Below are positions 9,030 to 16,354 of a DNA stretch of 50,493 nucleotides, piece after piece (the first letter of the stretch is position 1; each line of letters starts with the position of its first letter). Source of the DNA: Betaproteobacteria bacterium (GTDB taxonomy: Bacteria > Pseudomonadota > Gammaproteobacteria > Burkholderiales > Burkholderiaceae); assembly GCA_009921765.1 (NCBI GenBank), contig RFXC01000005.1, forward strand, positions 1 through 50,493. The letters run 5' to 3'. The position numbers and the translations under genes were made by a program. The notes beneath the pieces are model-generated. The model made no database searches, was not told the DNA's origin, and saw only the letters and a program-made list of their open reading frames with translations.

Positions 9030-9742
9030 AGATCGATTTCGCGGTTGTGAACGCGAATCATTTTTTCGGCCTGAAAACGCGACAGGATCCGACTGACCGT
9101 TTCAAGCTTGAGCCCGAGCAGGCTGCCGATTTCTTCTCGCGTCATACGCAGAATGAACCGCGTTGCCGAATAGCCCCTGGACGCCATGCGCTGCGACAGG
9201 TTCAGCAGAAACACCGCAATCCGCTCCTCGGCGCGCATCGATCCGAGCAACACCATCAGCGCACGCTCGCGCTGAATTTCGCCAGCGAGCATACGGAACA
9301 GTTCGCGTTGGAGGAGCGGCTCGTGACGCACCAGTGTATCGAGCGTGTCTCGGGGAATTTCTATCACTTCGCCATCTTCGAGCGCGATCGCGTCACCGCT
9401 GTAGACATCGGCCCCCAGACCGTCAACACCGAGCACCTCGCCTGCCATGTGAAAGCCGGTGACCTGCTCTCGCCCATCCTCCGTGAGAAGCACGGTCTTG
9501 AATGATCCTGCATGCACGCCGAACAGGGCGTGGAACTGCGCGCCGTAGCGATACAGGTAGTCGCCGCGGCGCAGGCGGCGGCGCTGGCCGCCCACTCGCG
9601 ACATCAGCAGATCCACCGAAGGTGGCAGCGGAATCGCGCATCTCGCGCTCGGATACGGCTGCGAATCGACGGGCGCCCCGACAGGTCGATTCCCGCCTTG
9701 TTGCGATGCAGAAATCTGCGCTTGGAATCCGATATCGCTCAC
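8960..9742 (-). CDS. FNR/CRP-family transcription regulator lacking the Fe-S cysteine set
   Basis: Regulator of 260 residues: cyclic-nucleotide-like beta-roll (about 36-150), dimerisation helix and C-terminal helix-turn-helix. It aligns closely with FNR: 'EQVTGFHMAGEVLGVDGLG', 'RAEERIAVFLLNLSQR' and the recognition region 'EEIGSLLGLKLETVSRILS', keeping Glu214, Ser217 and Arg218, the residues that in FNR read TTGAT-N4-ATCAA. FNR holds a 4Fe-4S cluster with three N-terminal cysteines and Cys122. Here only Cys35 remains near the N-terminus, and the Cys122 position is Ile127 ('GEVIEIPRDTLDTL'), so the cluster cannot form in the known way. It therefore resembles FixK- or Dnr-like members that use another input. 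A perfect FNR box lies 74 bp upstream of its ATG, consistent with autoregulation or control by a second FNR. Confidence 0.9.
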   Translation of the reverse strand: MSDIGFQAQISASQQGGNRPVGAPVDSQPYPSARCAIPLPPSVDLLMSRVGGQRRRLRRGDYLYRYGAQFHALFGVHAGSFKTVLLTEDGREQVTGFHMAGEVLGVDGLGADVYSGDAIALEDGEVIEIPRDTLDTLVRHEPLLQRELFRMLAGEIQRERALMVLLGSMRAEERIAVFLLNLSQRMASRGYSATRFILRMTREEIGSLLGLKLETVSRILSRFQAEKMIRVHNREIDLYEIDRLRAVVGRSDARRDEAAA

Positions 9743-9815
9743 TGTTATCTCCCATGCTGTTGAGTTGGATCGCTGTTGCAGCGTCCATCAAACTTTATCG
9801 AGGGAGAACCCCGCT

Positions 9816-9829
9816 TTGATTGCGATCAA
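9816..9829. promoter_or_regulatory. Perfect FNR/ANR box (box 1)
   Basis: TTGAT-TGCG-ATCAA, a 10/10 match to the FNR consensus half-sites. Its centre (9822.5) is about 42 bp upstream of a candidate start for the FNR-like gene, if the weak minus-strand -10 TTTGAT (9792-9787) is used. That is the usual activating position for FNR class II promoters. Confidence 0.85.
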
Positions 9830-9886
9830 ACAACACTCTGTAACGGCTTGTAACCCAAGGCGTCCTGACGGTAACAAACACCGGTA

Positions 9887-9900
9887 TTGCGACGCATCAA
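9887..9900. promoter_or_regulatory. FNR-type box, degenerate (box 2)
   Basis: TTGCG-ACGC-ATCAA matches 8 of 10 consensus half-site bases. Its centre (9893.5) is 71 bp from box 1 and 70 bp from box 3, about midway between the two predicted divergent promoters. Confidence 0.5.
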
Positions 9901-9956
9901 TATTGGCATCCCGCCAGCACTGATGTCAGCCCTGATCGCGCGAATTCAAGCGTGAT

Positions 9957-9970
9957 TTGCGCCGTGTCAA
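9957..9970. promoter_or_regulatory. FNR-type box upstream of the universal stress operon (box 3)
   Basis: TTGCG-CCGT-GTCAA matches 7 of 10 consensus bases. Centre 9963.5 is 41-42 bp before the start predicted from the -10-like TAGCAT at 9992-9997, the class II activator position. Confidence 0.5.
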
Positions 9971-9991
9971 GGACGCTGTCGCAGCGGTGAT

Positions 9992-9997
9992 TAGCAT
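9992..9997 (+). promoter_or_regulatory. Predicted -10 element of the usp operon
   Basis: TAGCAT matches 4 of 6 bases of TATAAT and would give transcription from about 10004-10005. There is no good -35, as expected for an activator-dependent promoter with box 3 centred near -41.5. The 5' leader would be about 35 nt. Confidence 0.4.
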
Positions 9998-10039
9998 CCA
10001 CCCGAGCGGTATTCATTCAACAAAACGGGGAACCTAAAC

Positions 10040-10483
10040 ATGTTCAAGCACCTCCTGTTGCCGACCGACGGGTCCAAGTTGTCCGACAAGGCAGTCGAAC
10101 AGGGCATCGCATTCGCAAAGGAAACCGGCGCCCGAGTCACCTTCGCGCATGTCATGCCCGAGTATGTCGTCGACGCATTTGTCGAGTTCCCCTCTGCAGC
10201 CCAGGCGTCGTTCACAGACTTCATGAAGGCGACCGAGGAAACTTCCAAAGCGGTACTGGGCGCCGCGCAATCGCGCGCCAGTGCGGCCGGCGTCACCCAC
10301 GACACCGTCTCCATCCGCCACGGCCAACCGTGGAAAGCCATCATCGATATTGCGGGCGGGCGGGCCTGCGATCTGATCTTCATGGCGTCGCACGGACGCC
10401 GTGGGCTCAGTGCCCTGGTTCTTGGTAGCGAGACGCACAAGGTGCTCACGCATTCCACGATTCCAGTGCTCGTGTTCCGCTGA
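10040..10483 (+). CDS. Universal stress protein, UspA family, ATP-binding type
   Basis: Single-domain Usp of 147 residues. It starts 'MFKHLLLPTDGSKLSDKAVE' and has the ATP-binding signature G-2x-G-9x-G-S/T near the C-terminus ('SHGRRGLSALVLGSETHKVL'), placing it with nucleotide-binding Usp proteins, not the UspA type that lacks ATP. These cytoplasmic proteins support survival under energy or oxygen stress; in Pseudomonas, Anr controls several (family knowledge). It is the first gene of a likely operon with the DUF883, YqjE and YqjK-like genes and lies behind candidate FNR box 3, so induction at low oxygen is likely (inference). Confidence 0.92.
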   Translation: MFKHLLLPTDGSKLSDKAVEQGIAFAKETGARVTFAHVMPEYVVDAFVEFPSAAQASFTDFMKATEETSKAVLGAAQSRASAAGVTHDTVSIRHGQPWKAIIDIAGGRACDLIFMASHGRRGLSALVLGSETHKVLTHSTIPVLVFR

Positions 10484-10505
10484 TCACACCACTCCGGAGG
10501 TCCAC

Positions 10506-10832
10506 ATGGACAAGGTAGAAAAAGCACCAACAGGCATCGAGGCACGCGAGCGGCTTGCGCAAGACATGCGAACGCTGGTCCGCGATGCCGAAGATCTGTT
10601 GCACGCCGCACAGCGCCAGGGGATTGAAGGTGTCACGGACATGCGGGAGCGTCTGGAGAGCAGCATCAAGCAGGCGAAAGCGCAGATCTGGAACGGCCAG
10701 CACCAGTTGTTTGATCGCGCTCGAGATACCGCTCGCCGGACGAACGATGCGGTCCATGTCCACCCCTGGACAGCGGTCGGCATGGCTGCAGGCGCCGGGC
10801 TATTGCTCGGGGCGTTGATCATGCGACGCTGA
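10506..10832 (+). CDS. DUF883 family protein, ElaB/YqjD-like membrane-anchored ribosome-associated protein
   Basis: Small protein of 108 residues: an amphipathic, charged helical region (about 1-80) followed by a C-terminal transmembrane helix ending in 'AGAGLLLGALIMRR'. This is the ElaB/YqjD/YgaM architecture, in which the tail sits in the inner membrane and the N-terminal part contacts ribosomes in stationary phase (known for E. coli). A strong GGAGG (10496-10500) precedes ATG 10506. It follows the usp gene by 22 bp and is followed by YqjE- and YqjK-like genes, the same order as E. coli yqjD-yqjE-yqjK, which supports the assignment. Confidence 0.88.
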   Translation: MDKVEKAPTGIEARERLAQDMRTLVRDAEDLLHAAQRQGIEGVTDMRERLESSIKQAKAQIWNGQHQLFDRARDTARRTNDAVHVHPWTAVGMAAGAGLLLGALIMRR

Positions 10833-10839
10833 GCCCGAC

Positions 10840-11274
10840 ATGCAGCCGGAAAACTCCGGAGGGGGGTTCGGAGCCCGGCTGCGCGCGGTCGGCGCGTCGT
10901 TCGGCGAGCTGGTGCTCACGCGGCTCGCGCTGGTCGCAACCGAGGTCGAATGGCTGGTCGCCAGCGCCTTGCAAGCGTTGCTCGCAGGGCTCGCCGCTGT
11001 CGCCCTGATGTCCCTCGCGGTACTGACTGCGGTCACCGCAACAGTCATGGCCGTTCCCGAGTCGTTGCGCGCCTTAGCTGCGGCAATCGCAGCCTGTGTG
11101 TTGGCGCTGGCCGCGCTAGGACTGTTCATGTGGAGCGCGCGGCTCGCTCGGTTCGGCACTTTTTCAGGGAGTCTGGCCGAGCTTCGTGCCGACCTGGATT
11201 CCCTTCAAACGACCGGCACCGAACGCGGGCCTCCGCCTTCGCGAGCGGCCAGCCCAGGTCATGATCATTCCTGA
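10840..11274 (+). CDS. YqjE-like phage-holin-superfamily membrane protein
   Basis: Protein of 144 residues with two long hydrophobic helices (about 45-70 and 76-102) after an amphipathic N-terminal region containing 'LVLTRLALVATEVEW'. This pattern matches YqjE / DUF1469 proteins. It lies 7 bp after the DUF883 gene and before a YqjK-like gene, so the three form a conserved set. Molecular role is unknown in the family; membrane stress or cell-envelope association is the common guess. Confidence 0.8.
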   Translation: MQPENSGGGFGARLRAVGASFGELVLTRLALVATEVEWLVASALQALLAGLAAVALMSLAVLTAVTATVMAVPESLRALAAAIAACVLALAALGLFMWSARLARFGTFSGSLAELRADLDSLQTTGTERGPPPSRAASPGHDHS

Positions 11275-11629
11275 GATGGACCGGCGGGCGTCGACGGCGC
11301 CTGACTCGCCGCGTGCGCGGGTGGCGGCAATTCGACAGCGAATCGCCCACCAGCGGGAAGGCATCGCGGCGCAGTTCACATCGCTCATTGCACCCCGGAC
11401 CGACCCACGTCCGCGCACACCGCTTCCCGCGCTCGGTATTGGCGTCGTGATCATGGCTGCCCTGGCGCTGGCAACGAGTCGGCGCGCACGGGTTGTCACG
11501 CAGGCGGCCGTTTCAGCGGGGTGGCTGGCCTGGCGAGCACTACGGCTCACCAGGGCCGTGTTGGCGTCGCTCAGCACTCGGCCGTCGCGCGACAACGCAA
11601 AGGATCAGGGCCGCACACGCGCTTCCTGA
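11261..11629 (+). CDS. YqjK-like small membrane protein
   Basis: Predicted 122-residue protein with an Arg-rich N-terminal helix ('RARVAAIRQRIAHQREGIAA'), one hydrophobic segment (roughly residues 55-68) and a basic C-terminus. Sequence similarity to YqjK is weak; the call rests mainly on its position after YqjE. Two starts are possible: ATG 11261, which overlaps yqjE by 14 nt, or ATG 11276, directly after the yqjE stop. Neither has a strong ribosome-binding site. Its 3' end overlaps the convergent CBS gene by 25 nt. Confidence 0.6.
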   Translation: MIIPEMDRRASTAPDSPRARVAAIRQRIAHQREGIAAQFTSLIAPRTDPRPRTPLPALGIGVVIMAALALATSRRARVVTQAAVSAGWLAWRALRLTRAVLASLSTRPSRDNAKDQGRTRAS

Positions 11630-12057
11630 GAGGGCTGATGCTCGGCCACCCGCACCAACATGGCAAGTTCGTGCGAGAGCGCCTGTGACAGATCGTCGCT
11701 GCTCAGCACACCCACCAGTTCGCCGCGAATATCAACCACCGGCAGGCGCCTGACCCCGCGGCTTCGCATCTTCTGTATCGCCTCACCCAATGAATCGCTA
11801 TCGTGGGCAGTCACCGCAGGGCGCACGACGATGTCACCCGCGGTGATGGCTGCTGCATCCAGGCCGGTTGCCACCACCTCCACGACAATATCGCGGTCGG
11901 TGACCACTCCGACCGGACGCCGTGTCAGGCCTTCTCCCGACACCACCACTACCGACCCCACATGCCTGGATCGCATCAGCGCAGCCACCTGCTGCAGGCG
12001 AAGATCCTCAGTGCAGGTGACAGGTTCGCGCGACATGATCGTTCCAACGTTGCTCAT
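11605..12057 (-). CDS. CBS-domain-pair protein
   Basis: Protein of 150 residues made almost entirely of two CBS domains. The first is 'VGTIMSREPVTCTEDLRLQQ' through 'RPVGVVTDRDIVVEVVATG'; the second covers 'AGDIVVRPAVTAHDSDSLG' through 'RGVRRLPVVDIRGELVGVLS'. Paired CBS domains bind adenosine nucleotides (AMP, ATP, SAM, NADH) and act as energy sensors. ATG 12057 is chosen because the CBS fold begins at once and GGGAG lies just upstream. Stand-alone CBS proteins are often found with Usp and ElaB-type genes in low-oxygen regulons, which fits this position. Partner protein unknown. Confidence 0.88.
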   Translation of the reverse strand: MSNVGTIMSREPVTCTEDLRLQQVAALMRSRHVGSVVVVSGEGLTRRPVGVVTDRDIVVEVVATGLDAAAITAGDIVVRPAVTAHDSDSLGEAIQKMRSRGVRRLPVVDIRGELVGVLSSDDLSQALSHELAMLVRVAEHQPSQEARVRP

Positions 12058-12187
12058 TTCCGCTCCCGACAATCCGGTGCGAACACCCCGCGTGCCCGCC
12101 CACCCGATCAAGCAGGCAGTGTCCCGCGACCGGAGGGCGCGCATCTTGCGCCCGCACAAATCCGCTGATCGCAACGGCTGACCGACC

Positions 12188-12193
12188 TATAAT
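12188..12193 (+). promoter_or_regulatory. Consensus -10 element immediately before the nuclease start
   Basis: TATAAT ends 7 bp before the ATG at 12201, so transcription would begin at or within a few bases of the start codon. No -35 was recognised and there is no Shine-Dalgarno sequence, which suggests a leaderless mRNA. Confidence 0.5.
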
Positions 12194-12200
12194 CGGCCGC

Positions 12201-12797
12201 ATGAACCTGATCGTTGCGCTCCTTGCGTTGATCGCCCCGGCGGCTGCGCTCGCTCAGTGGGCGGGCACCCCGCCCTACATCGAAGCGCCGAACCGCGCCG
12301 AGCGCGAGGCGCCCTTTCAGGCACGCATTCAGCATCTGTCGGATGGCGATTCATTCGTCGTTCGTACCGAAGACGGCAGACGGATCCCGGTTCGCTTGTC
12401 GGCCATTGATGCGCCGGAAAAAAACCAGCCCTATGGCGATGTCGCGCGCCGATCGCTGCTCGCGCTCGTCGAGGACAAACCGCTCACCATCATTCCGGTC
12501 AAGCGCGACCCTTATGGCCGTACCGTGGCCCGAGTGCTGGTCGGTGAAACCGACGTGGGCCTGGAACAGGTCCGCGCAGGCATGGCCTGGCACTACAAGC
12601 GCTATGAATCCGAGCAGGCACCTCGCGACCGGCGCGAGTACGCACGCGCCGAACAACGGGCTCGCGACACCGGGCTGGGCTTGTGGGCGCAGCCCGAGCC
12701 CATGCCCCCTTGGCGCTTTCGCGAGCAGCAGCGCCGCCGGCAGGGCGCGGCGCTCGCCCCGCCGGTTTACGCGCTGTTCAGTCAGTCTGCCTGCTGA
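12201..12797 (+). CDS. Secreted thermonuclease-like (SNase) nuclease
   Basis: Protein of 198 residues with a signal peptide (about 1-18, 'LIVALLALIAPAAALAQ'), so it should act in the periplasm or outside. The staphylococcal nuclease fold follows: 'HLSDGDSFVV' supplies the calcium-binding Asp, 'PVRLSAIDAPEKNQPYG' supplies the catalytic Arg, Asp and Glu, and 'VKRDPYGRTVARVLV' the second catalytic Arg. 'GLEQVRAGMAWHYKRY' and 'ARDTGLGLW' complete the usual pattern. It cleaves DNA and RNA in family members. The last 16 nt overlap the convergent rlmB. Confidence 0.9.
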   Translation: MNLIVALLALIAPAAALAQWAGTPPYIEAPNRAEREAPFQARIQHLSDGDSFVVRTEDGRRIPVRLSAIDAPEKNQPYGDVARRSLLALVEDKPLTIIPVKRDPYGRTVARVLVGETDVGLEQVRAGMAWHYKRYESEQAPRDRREYARAEQRARDTGLGLWAQPEPMPPWRFREQQRRRQGAALAPPVYALFSQSAC

Positions 12798-13543
12798 ACG
12801 CGGTTCAGTCGCTGTCGCTGCCTGAGCGTTTCATACAGGACCACCCCGGCCGCCACCGAGACGTTCAGGCTCTCAACCTGTCCGTGCATCGGAATTCGCA
12901 CCAGGCGGTCACAACGCTCTCTTGTCAACCGCCTGAGTCCCTTGCCCTCGGCTCCCAGCACCCAGGCGATGCGGCCATCCAACTCGACCTCGTAGAGATC
13001 GTCTGCGCTTTCATCGGCGGCACCTATCACATGAAAACCATGTTCCTGAAGCGTGTCGATGGTGCGCGCGAGATTGGTCACCATGAGATAGGGAACACTC
13101 TCGGCGGCCCCGCTCGAGGTCTGAATCGCCGTCTCGGTCAGCGCACAAGCGTGATCCTTGGGCGCGATCACCGCAGAGACACCCGCCCCGTCCGCCACCC
13201 TCAGACAGGCACCCAGATTGCGCGGGTCGGTCACGCCGTCCAGCAACAACAGGGTGATTGCGGCGTGCGGGCTGGTGTCCAGCCCCGCAAGCAACTCATC
13301 AAGCGTGACGCTGGGCACGCTCACTTCGGACAAAGCGACGACACCCTGGTGGCGCTTGCCGGGGCACATGCGTTCGATGCGCTGGCCATCGACACCGTGC
13401 ACGCTCACGCCAGCGCTTTGAGCCAGCCGCTCCAACTCGCGCATCCTGGGGTCGTTCCGGCCGGTATCAACGTAGAGCTCGGTGATACCGCCAGGGTCGC
13501 GCTTGAGGCGGGCCAGCACCGCATGGAAGCCGAAAATTCTCAT
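12782..13543 (-). CDS. rlmB: 23S rRNA (guanosine-2251-2'-O)-methyltransferase RlmB
   Basis: SPOUT (TrmH/SpoU) methyltransferase of 253 residues that methylates the 2'-O of G2251 in 23S rRNA with SAM. An N-terminal substrate-binding domain ('MRIFGFHAVLARLKRDP') is followed by the knotted catalytic domain: motif 1 'DGVTDPRNLGACLRVADG', motif 2 'WVLGAEGKGLRRL', motif 3 'IPMHGQVESLNVSVAAGVVL'. It lies 6 bp downstream of rnr; the rnr-rlmB pair is conserved in Beta- and Gammaproteobacteria, which separates RlmB from other TrmH-family paralogues. Confidence 0.95.
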   Translation of the reverse strand: MRIFGFHAVLARLKRDPGGITELYVDTGRNDPRMRELERLAQSAGVSVHGVDGQRIERMCPGKRHQGVVALSEVSVPSVTLDELLAGLDTSPHAAITLLLLDGVTDPRNLGACLRVADGAGVSAVIAPKDHACALTETAIQTSSGAAESVPYLMVTNLARTIDTLQEHGFHVIGAADESADDLYEVELDGRIAWVLGAEGKGLRRLTRERCDRLVRIPMHGQVESLNVSVAAGVVLYETLRQRQRLNRVQQAD

Positions 13544-13549
13544 GGCTTG

Positions 13550-16249
13550 TTACCTTCTCTTGCTGCGACGACCCGACGGGCCTTTGCGCCGCGGGGGACC
13601 CGGGCGTTTACGGCGGGCAGCCAGCCGATCGCTCCTTACTCGCTCGACGGACTCGGTTTTGGCGGGCGCTGCTTTGCGGGGACGCCTTGTCCCCGAGTCG
13701 ACAGCCGAGGGTTGGTCGGGCGCGCCGTCTGCGGCGATGGCGGGCACGACATCCGGACCGGTGTCGCCGATCCCCACCCTGCCGCCAGGCCGTTGCCGTG
13801 GCGCACCCTTCCCCCACTCCACGGCGCGCTGCACCATCCGGAATTCGATTCGCCTGGCCTCGAGATCAACCCGCGACACCTGCACCGCCAGTTCATCGGT
13901 GAGCCGAAAACGCCGACCGGTACGCTCGCCCCGAAGTTCGTGTGCTGACTCGTTGAACTGAAAATATTCGCCTCCGAGTTCGGACACATGGACCAGCCCT
14001 TCAACGAACAGATCATCGAGCGTCACAAATAAACCGAATGGAGCAACACCCGTGATGCGGCCAGGAAACTGTTCGCCAACCCGTTCGCGCATGAACTGAC
14101 ACTTGAGCCAGGCCTCGACATCGCGCGAGGCCTCGTCGGCCCGACGCTCGTTGGCAGAACACACGGCACCGAGCGTACGCCAGGTCTCGAGCACTTCAGC
14201 ATGCTGATTTTCCGCGGCGCGATGCCTGCCACGCGAAGCGCTGGCTTCGGCCGAGCGGGGCTCGGCGAGCGGTTGAAGCAGCAGCCCAGGCTCGGCGGAT
14301 TCATCGACCCGGGGCTGATAGCGGGCATCACGCAGCAGCGCCTTGATGACCCGGTGGGTAAGCAGGTCGGGATAGCGACGAATCGGCGAGGTGAAGTGCG
14401 TGTACGCAGCATAGGCGAGACCGAAGTGGCCGCTGTTGTCAGGCGAATAGATCGCCTGCTGCATCGAGCGCAGAAGCATGGACTGAAGCAATACGTTGTC
14501 GGGTCGCAGCCGCACAGCCGCAGCCAGGGTGGCGTAATCGTGAGGAGTGGGCTGATCGCCACCTCCTAGCGAGAGTCCCACACTGCGCAGGAACTCGCGC
14601 AGCCGCGCGAGCTTCTCGGGTGTTGGCCCCTCGTGTACGCGATAGAGCCCCGCATGCTCGCGGCGCTGCAAGAAATCAGCCGCGCATACATTGGCAGCCA
14701 GCATGCACTCCTCGATCAGCCGGTGCGCGTCATTGCGCACCGATGGCACGATCCGTTCGATCCGCCCGAGGGGATCGCAGACAATTTTGGTCTCGACAGT
14801 GTCGAGTTCGAGCGCGCCTCGCCGCGACCGCGCGCCTGCAAACACGCGATAAAGTTCGTGCAACTGCTGCAGGTGGGGCAGGAGCGCTGCGCGATTGGCA
14901 GCCACATTGGTGCGCGGCCCCGAGGCTCCCGAAAGCAGCGTCCAGACTTCGTCATAGGTGAGCCGGGCGGCCGAGTGCATCACGGCCTCATAGAATTGGT
15001 AGGCACGGATGCGTCCCTGCTGGTCCACGACGAGATCGCAGACCAGCACCAGCCGGTCGACGTTGGGGTTCAGCGAGCAGAGCCCGTTCGACAGGGCCTC
15101 GGGCAGCATTGGAATCACGCGACGCGGGAAATAGACTGACGTGCAACGCTCCAGCGCATCGGTATCGAGCGCGTCCCCGGGACGAACGTAGTGGGACACA
15201 TCGGCGATCGCAACCAGCAGGCGGAATCCGGACTCCTTCCGTTTAGGGGTGGCCGCGCGCCGACGTCTGCCCACCGCGGGGCTGGCATTGGCCGCGGCCG
15301 GGTCGGTTGCTGCAACCGCGCCAGCGTGCGATGTCTCCATGCCCGCGCCCGACCCCCATGCTTCGGCACCACCGCCCAGCCCGCCGTCCAGGACCGGCAT
15401 CTCCTGCGCGTCAAACTCGATGGGTTCACAATAAACGGCATCATCAAAATCACGCGCATCCTGGCCGTCAATCGTGACCAGCGGGACATCGCGCAGATCG
15501 ACGCGGTCGCGAATATCGGCGGGGCGCACCCGCGGGGCAAACCGCGAGGCTTGCTCAACGGCTGACGGCCGGAACTGATGCGGCACATCGAACTTCCGGA
15601 CCGCGATTTCGATTTCCATGCCGGGATCACCGATCTCACCCAGCACCTCTACCACACGACCGATAGGCGGCGCGCCGTTAGCAGGTGGGCTCACGATTTC
15701 AATCGTCACCACCTGGCCGTGCTGCGCACCGCCCGTGTCGGCCGGTGCAACGATGATGTCGTGCTTGATCCGCTGATCTTCCGGAATCACGATGTGCACG
15801 CCGCGCTCATTGACGAAACGCCCCACCAGTCGGCGATGCGCACGCTCGGTCACCTCTACGATGCTGCCTTCGGGTCTGCCTCGCGAGTCGTAGCCCACCC
15901 GGCGAACCAGCACCCGATCTCCGTGCATCGCCTTTTGCATTTCACGAGGCGACAGGAACAGGTCGGGCCCACCGGCGTCCGGCAGAAGGAAGCCGAAACC
16001 GTCACGATGCCCCTGGACCCGCCCGGCGATCAGATCGAGCCGGGTCGCGAGCAGCAGCACGCCCTTTCGGTTGGGCAGAAGTTGACCATCGCGCTCCATC
16101 GCTGCGAGGCGGCGCAGCAGCGGACCGCTCTGCGCAGCGGTCACGCCCAGGCGCTGCGCAAGGTCTGAGGGCGTGAGCGGCACATCAGCCACCCTCAAGC
16201 ACTCAAGGATGGTTTCGCGGGTGGGCGGAGCCCGGTCTGCTTCAGTCAC
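13550..16249 (-). CDS. rnr: Ribonuclease R
   Basis: Processive 3'-5' exoribonuclease of 899 residues. Order: N-terminal winged helix ('LTPSDLAQRLGVT'), cold-shock domains ('GRVQGHRDGFGFLLPDAGG'), the RNB catalytic domain and a C-terminal S1 domain ('GRITGVAPFGLFVTLDD') with a Lys/Arg-rich tail. Catalytic Asp residues lie in 'TIDGQDARDFDDAVYCEP'. Odd feature: about 60 residues (276-337), rich in Gly, Ala and Ser and ending in a basic 'RRRRAATPKRKESG', interrupt the RNB domain between 'YCEPIEFDAQ' and 'GFRLLVAIADVSHYV', where E. coli RNase R has only a few residues. The reading frame is intact on both sides, so this is an in-frame insertion. Confidence 0.95.
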   Translation of the reverse strand: MTEADRAPPTRETILECLRVADVPLTPSDLAQRLGVTAAQSGPLLRRLAAMERDGQLLPNRKGVLLLATRLDLIAGRVQGHRDGFGFLLPDAGGPDLFLSPREMQKAMHGDRVLVRRVGYDSRGRPEGSIVEVTERAHRRLVGRFVNERGVHIVIPEDQRIKHDIIVAPADTGGAQHGQVVTIEIVSPPANGAPPIGRVVEVLGEIGDPGMEIEIAVRKFDVPHQFRPSAVEQASRFAPRVRPADIRDRVDLRDVPLVTIDGQDARDFDDAVYCEPIEFDAQEMPVLDGGLGGGAEAWGSGAGMETSHAGAVAATDPAAANASPAVGRRRRAATPKRKESGFRLLVAIADVSHYVRPGDALDTDALERCTSVYFPRRVIPMLPEALSNGLCSLNPNVDRLVLVCDLVVDQQGRIRAYQFYEAVMHSAARLTYDEVWTLLSGASGPRTNVAANRAALLPHLQQLHELYRVFAGARSRRGALELDTVETKIVCDPLGRIERIVPSVRNDAHRLIEECMLAANVCAADFLQRREHAGLYRVHEGPTPEKLARLREFLRSVGLSLGGGDQPTPHDYATLAAAVRLRPDNVLLQSMLLRSMQQAIYSPDNSGHFGLAYAAYTHFTSPIRRYPDLLTHRVIKALLRDARYQPRVDESAEPGLLLQPLAEPRSAEASASRGRHRAAENQHAEVLETWRTLGAVCSANERRADEASRDVEAWLKCQFMRERVGEQFPGRITGVAPFGLFVTLDDLFVEGLVHVSELGGEYFQFNESAHELRGERTGRRFRLTDELAVQVSRVDLEARRIEFRMVQRAVEWGKGAPRQRPGGRVGIGDTGPDVVPAIAADGAPDQPSAVDSGTRRPRKAAPAKTESVERVRSDRLAARRKRPGPPRRKGPSGRRSKRR

Positions 16250-16296
16250 TCGTCAGCGCCTCCGGATGAGCGGGCATGGTTTGACCCGACTCAGGT

Positions 16297-16324
16297 TTGA
16301 CAATCCATCGATCTTCATTAGAAT
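16297..16324 (+). promoter_or_regulatory. Promoter of tRNA-Leu
   Basis: TTGACA (16297-16302), 16-bp spacer, TAGAAT (16319-16324). Transcription would begin near 16331, followed by a short leader before the tRNA at 16355. The bases after the -10 are GC-rich, as in stringently controlled stable-RNA promoters. Confidence 0.75.
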
Positions 16325-16354
16325 TCGCGCCTCGATTGCCGCAAGGCTGTCGAA

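Noticed and set aside
12683..13948. Plus-strand frame of 421 codons spanning the nuclease end, rlmB and the rnr end
   Set aside because: It overlaps three supported genes and shows no domain; best explained as a shadow.
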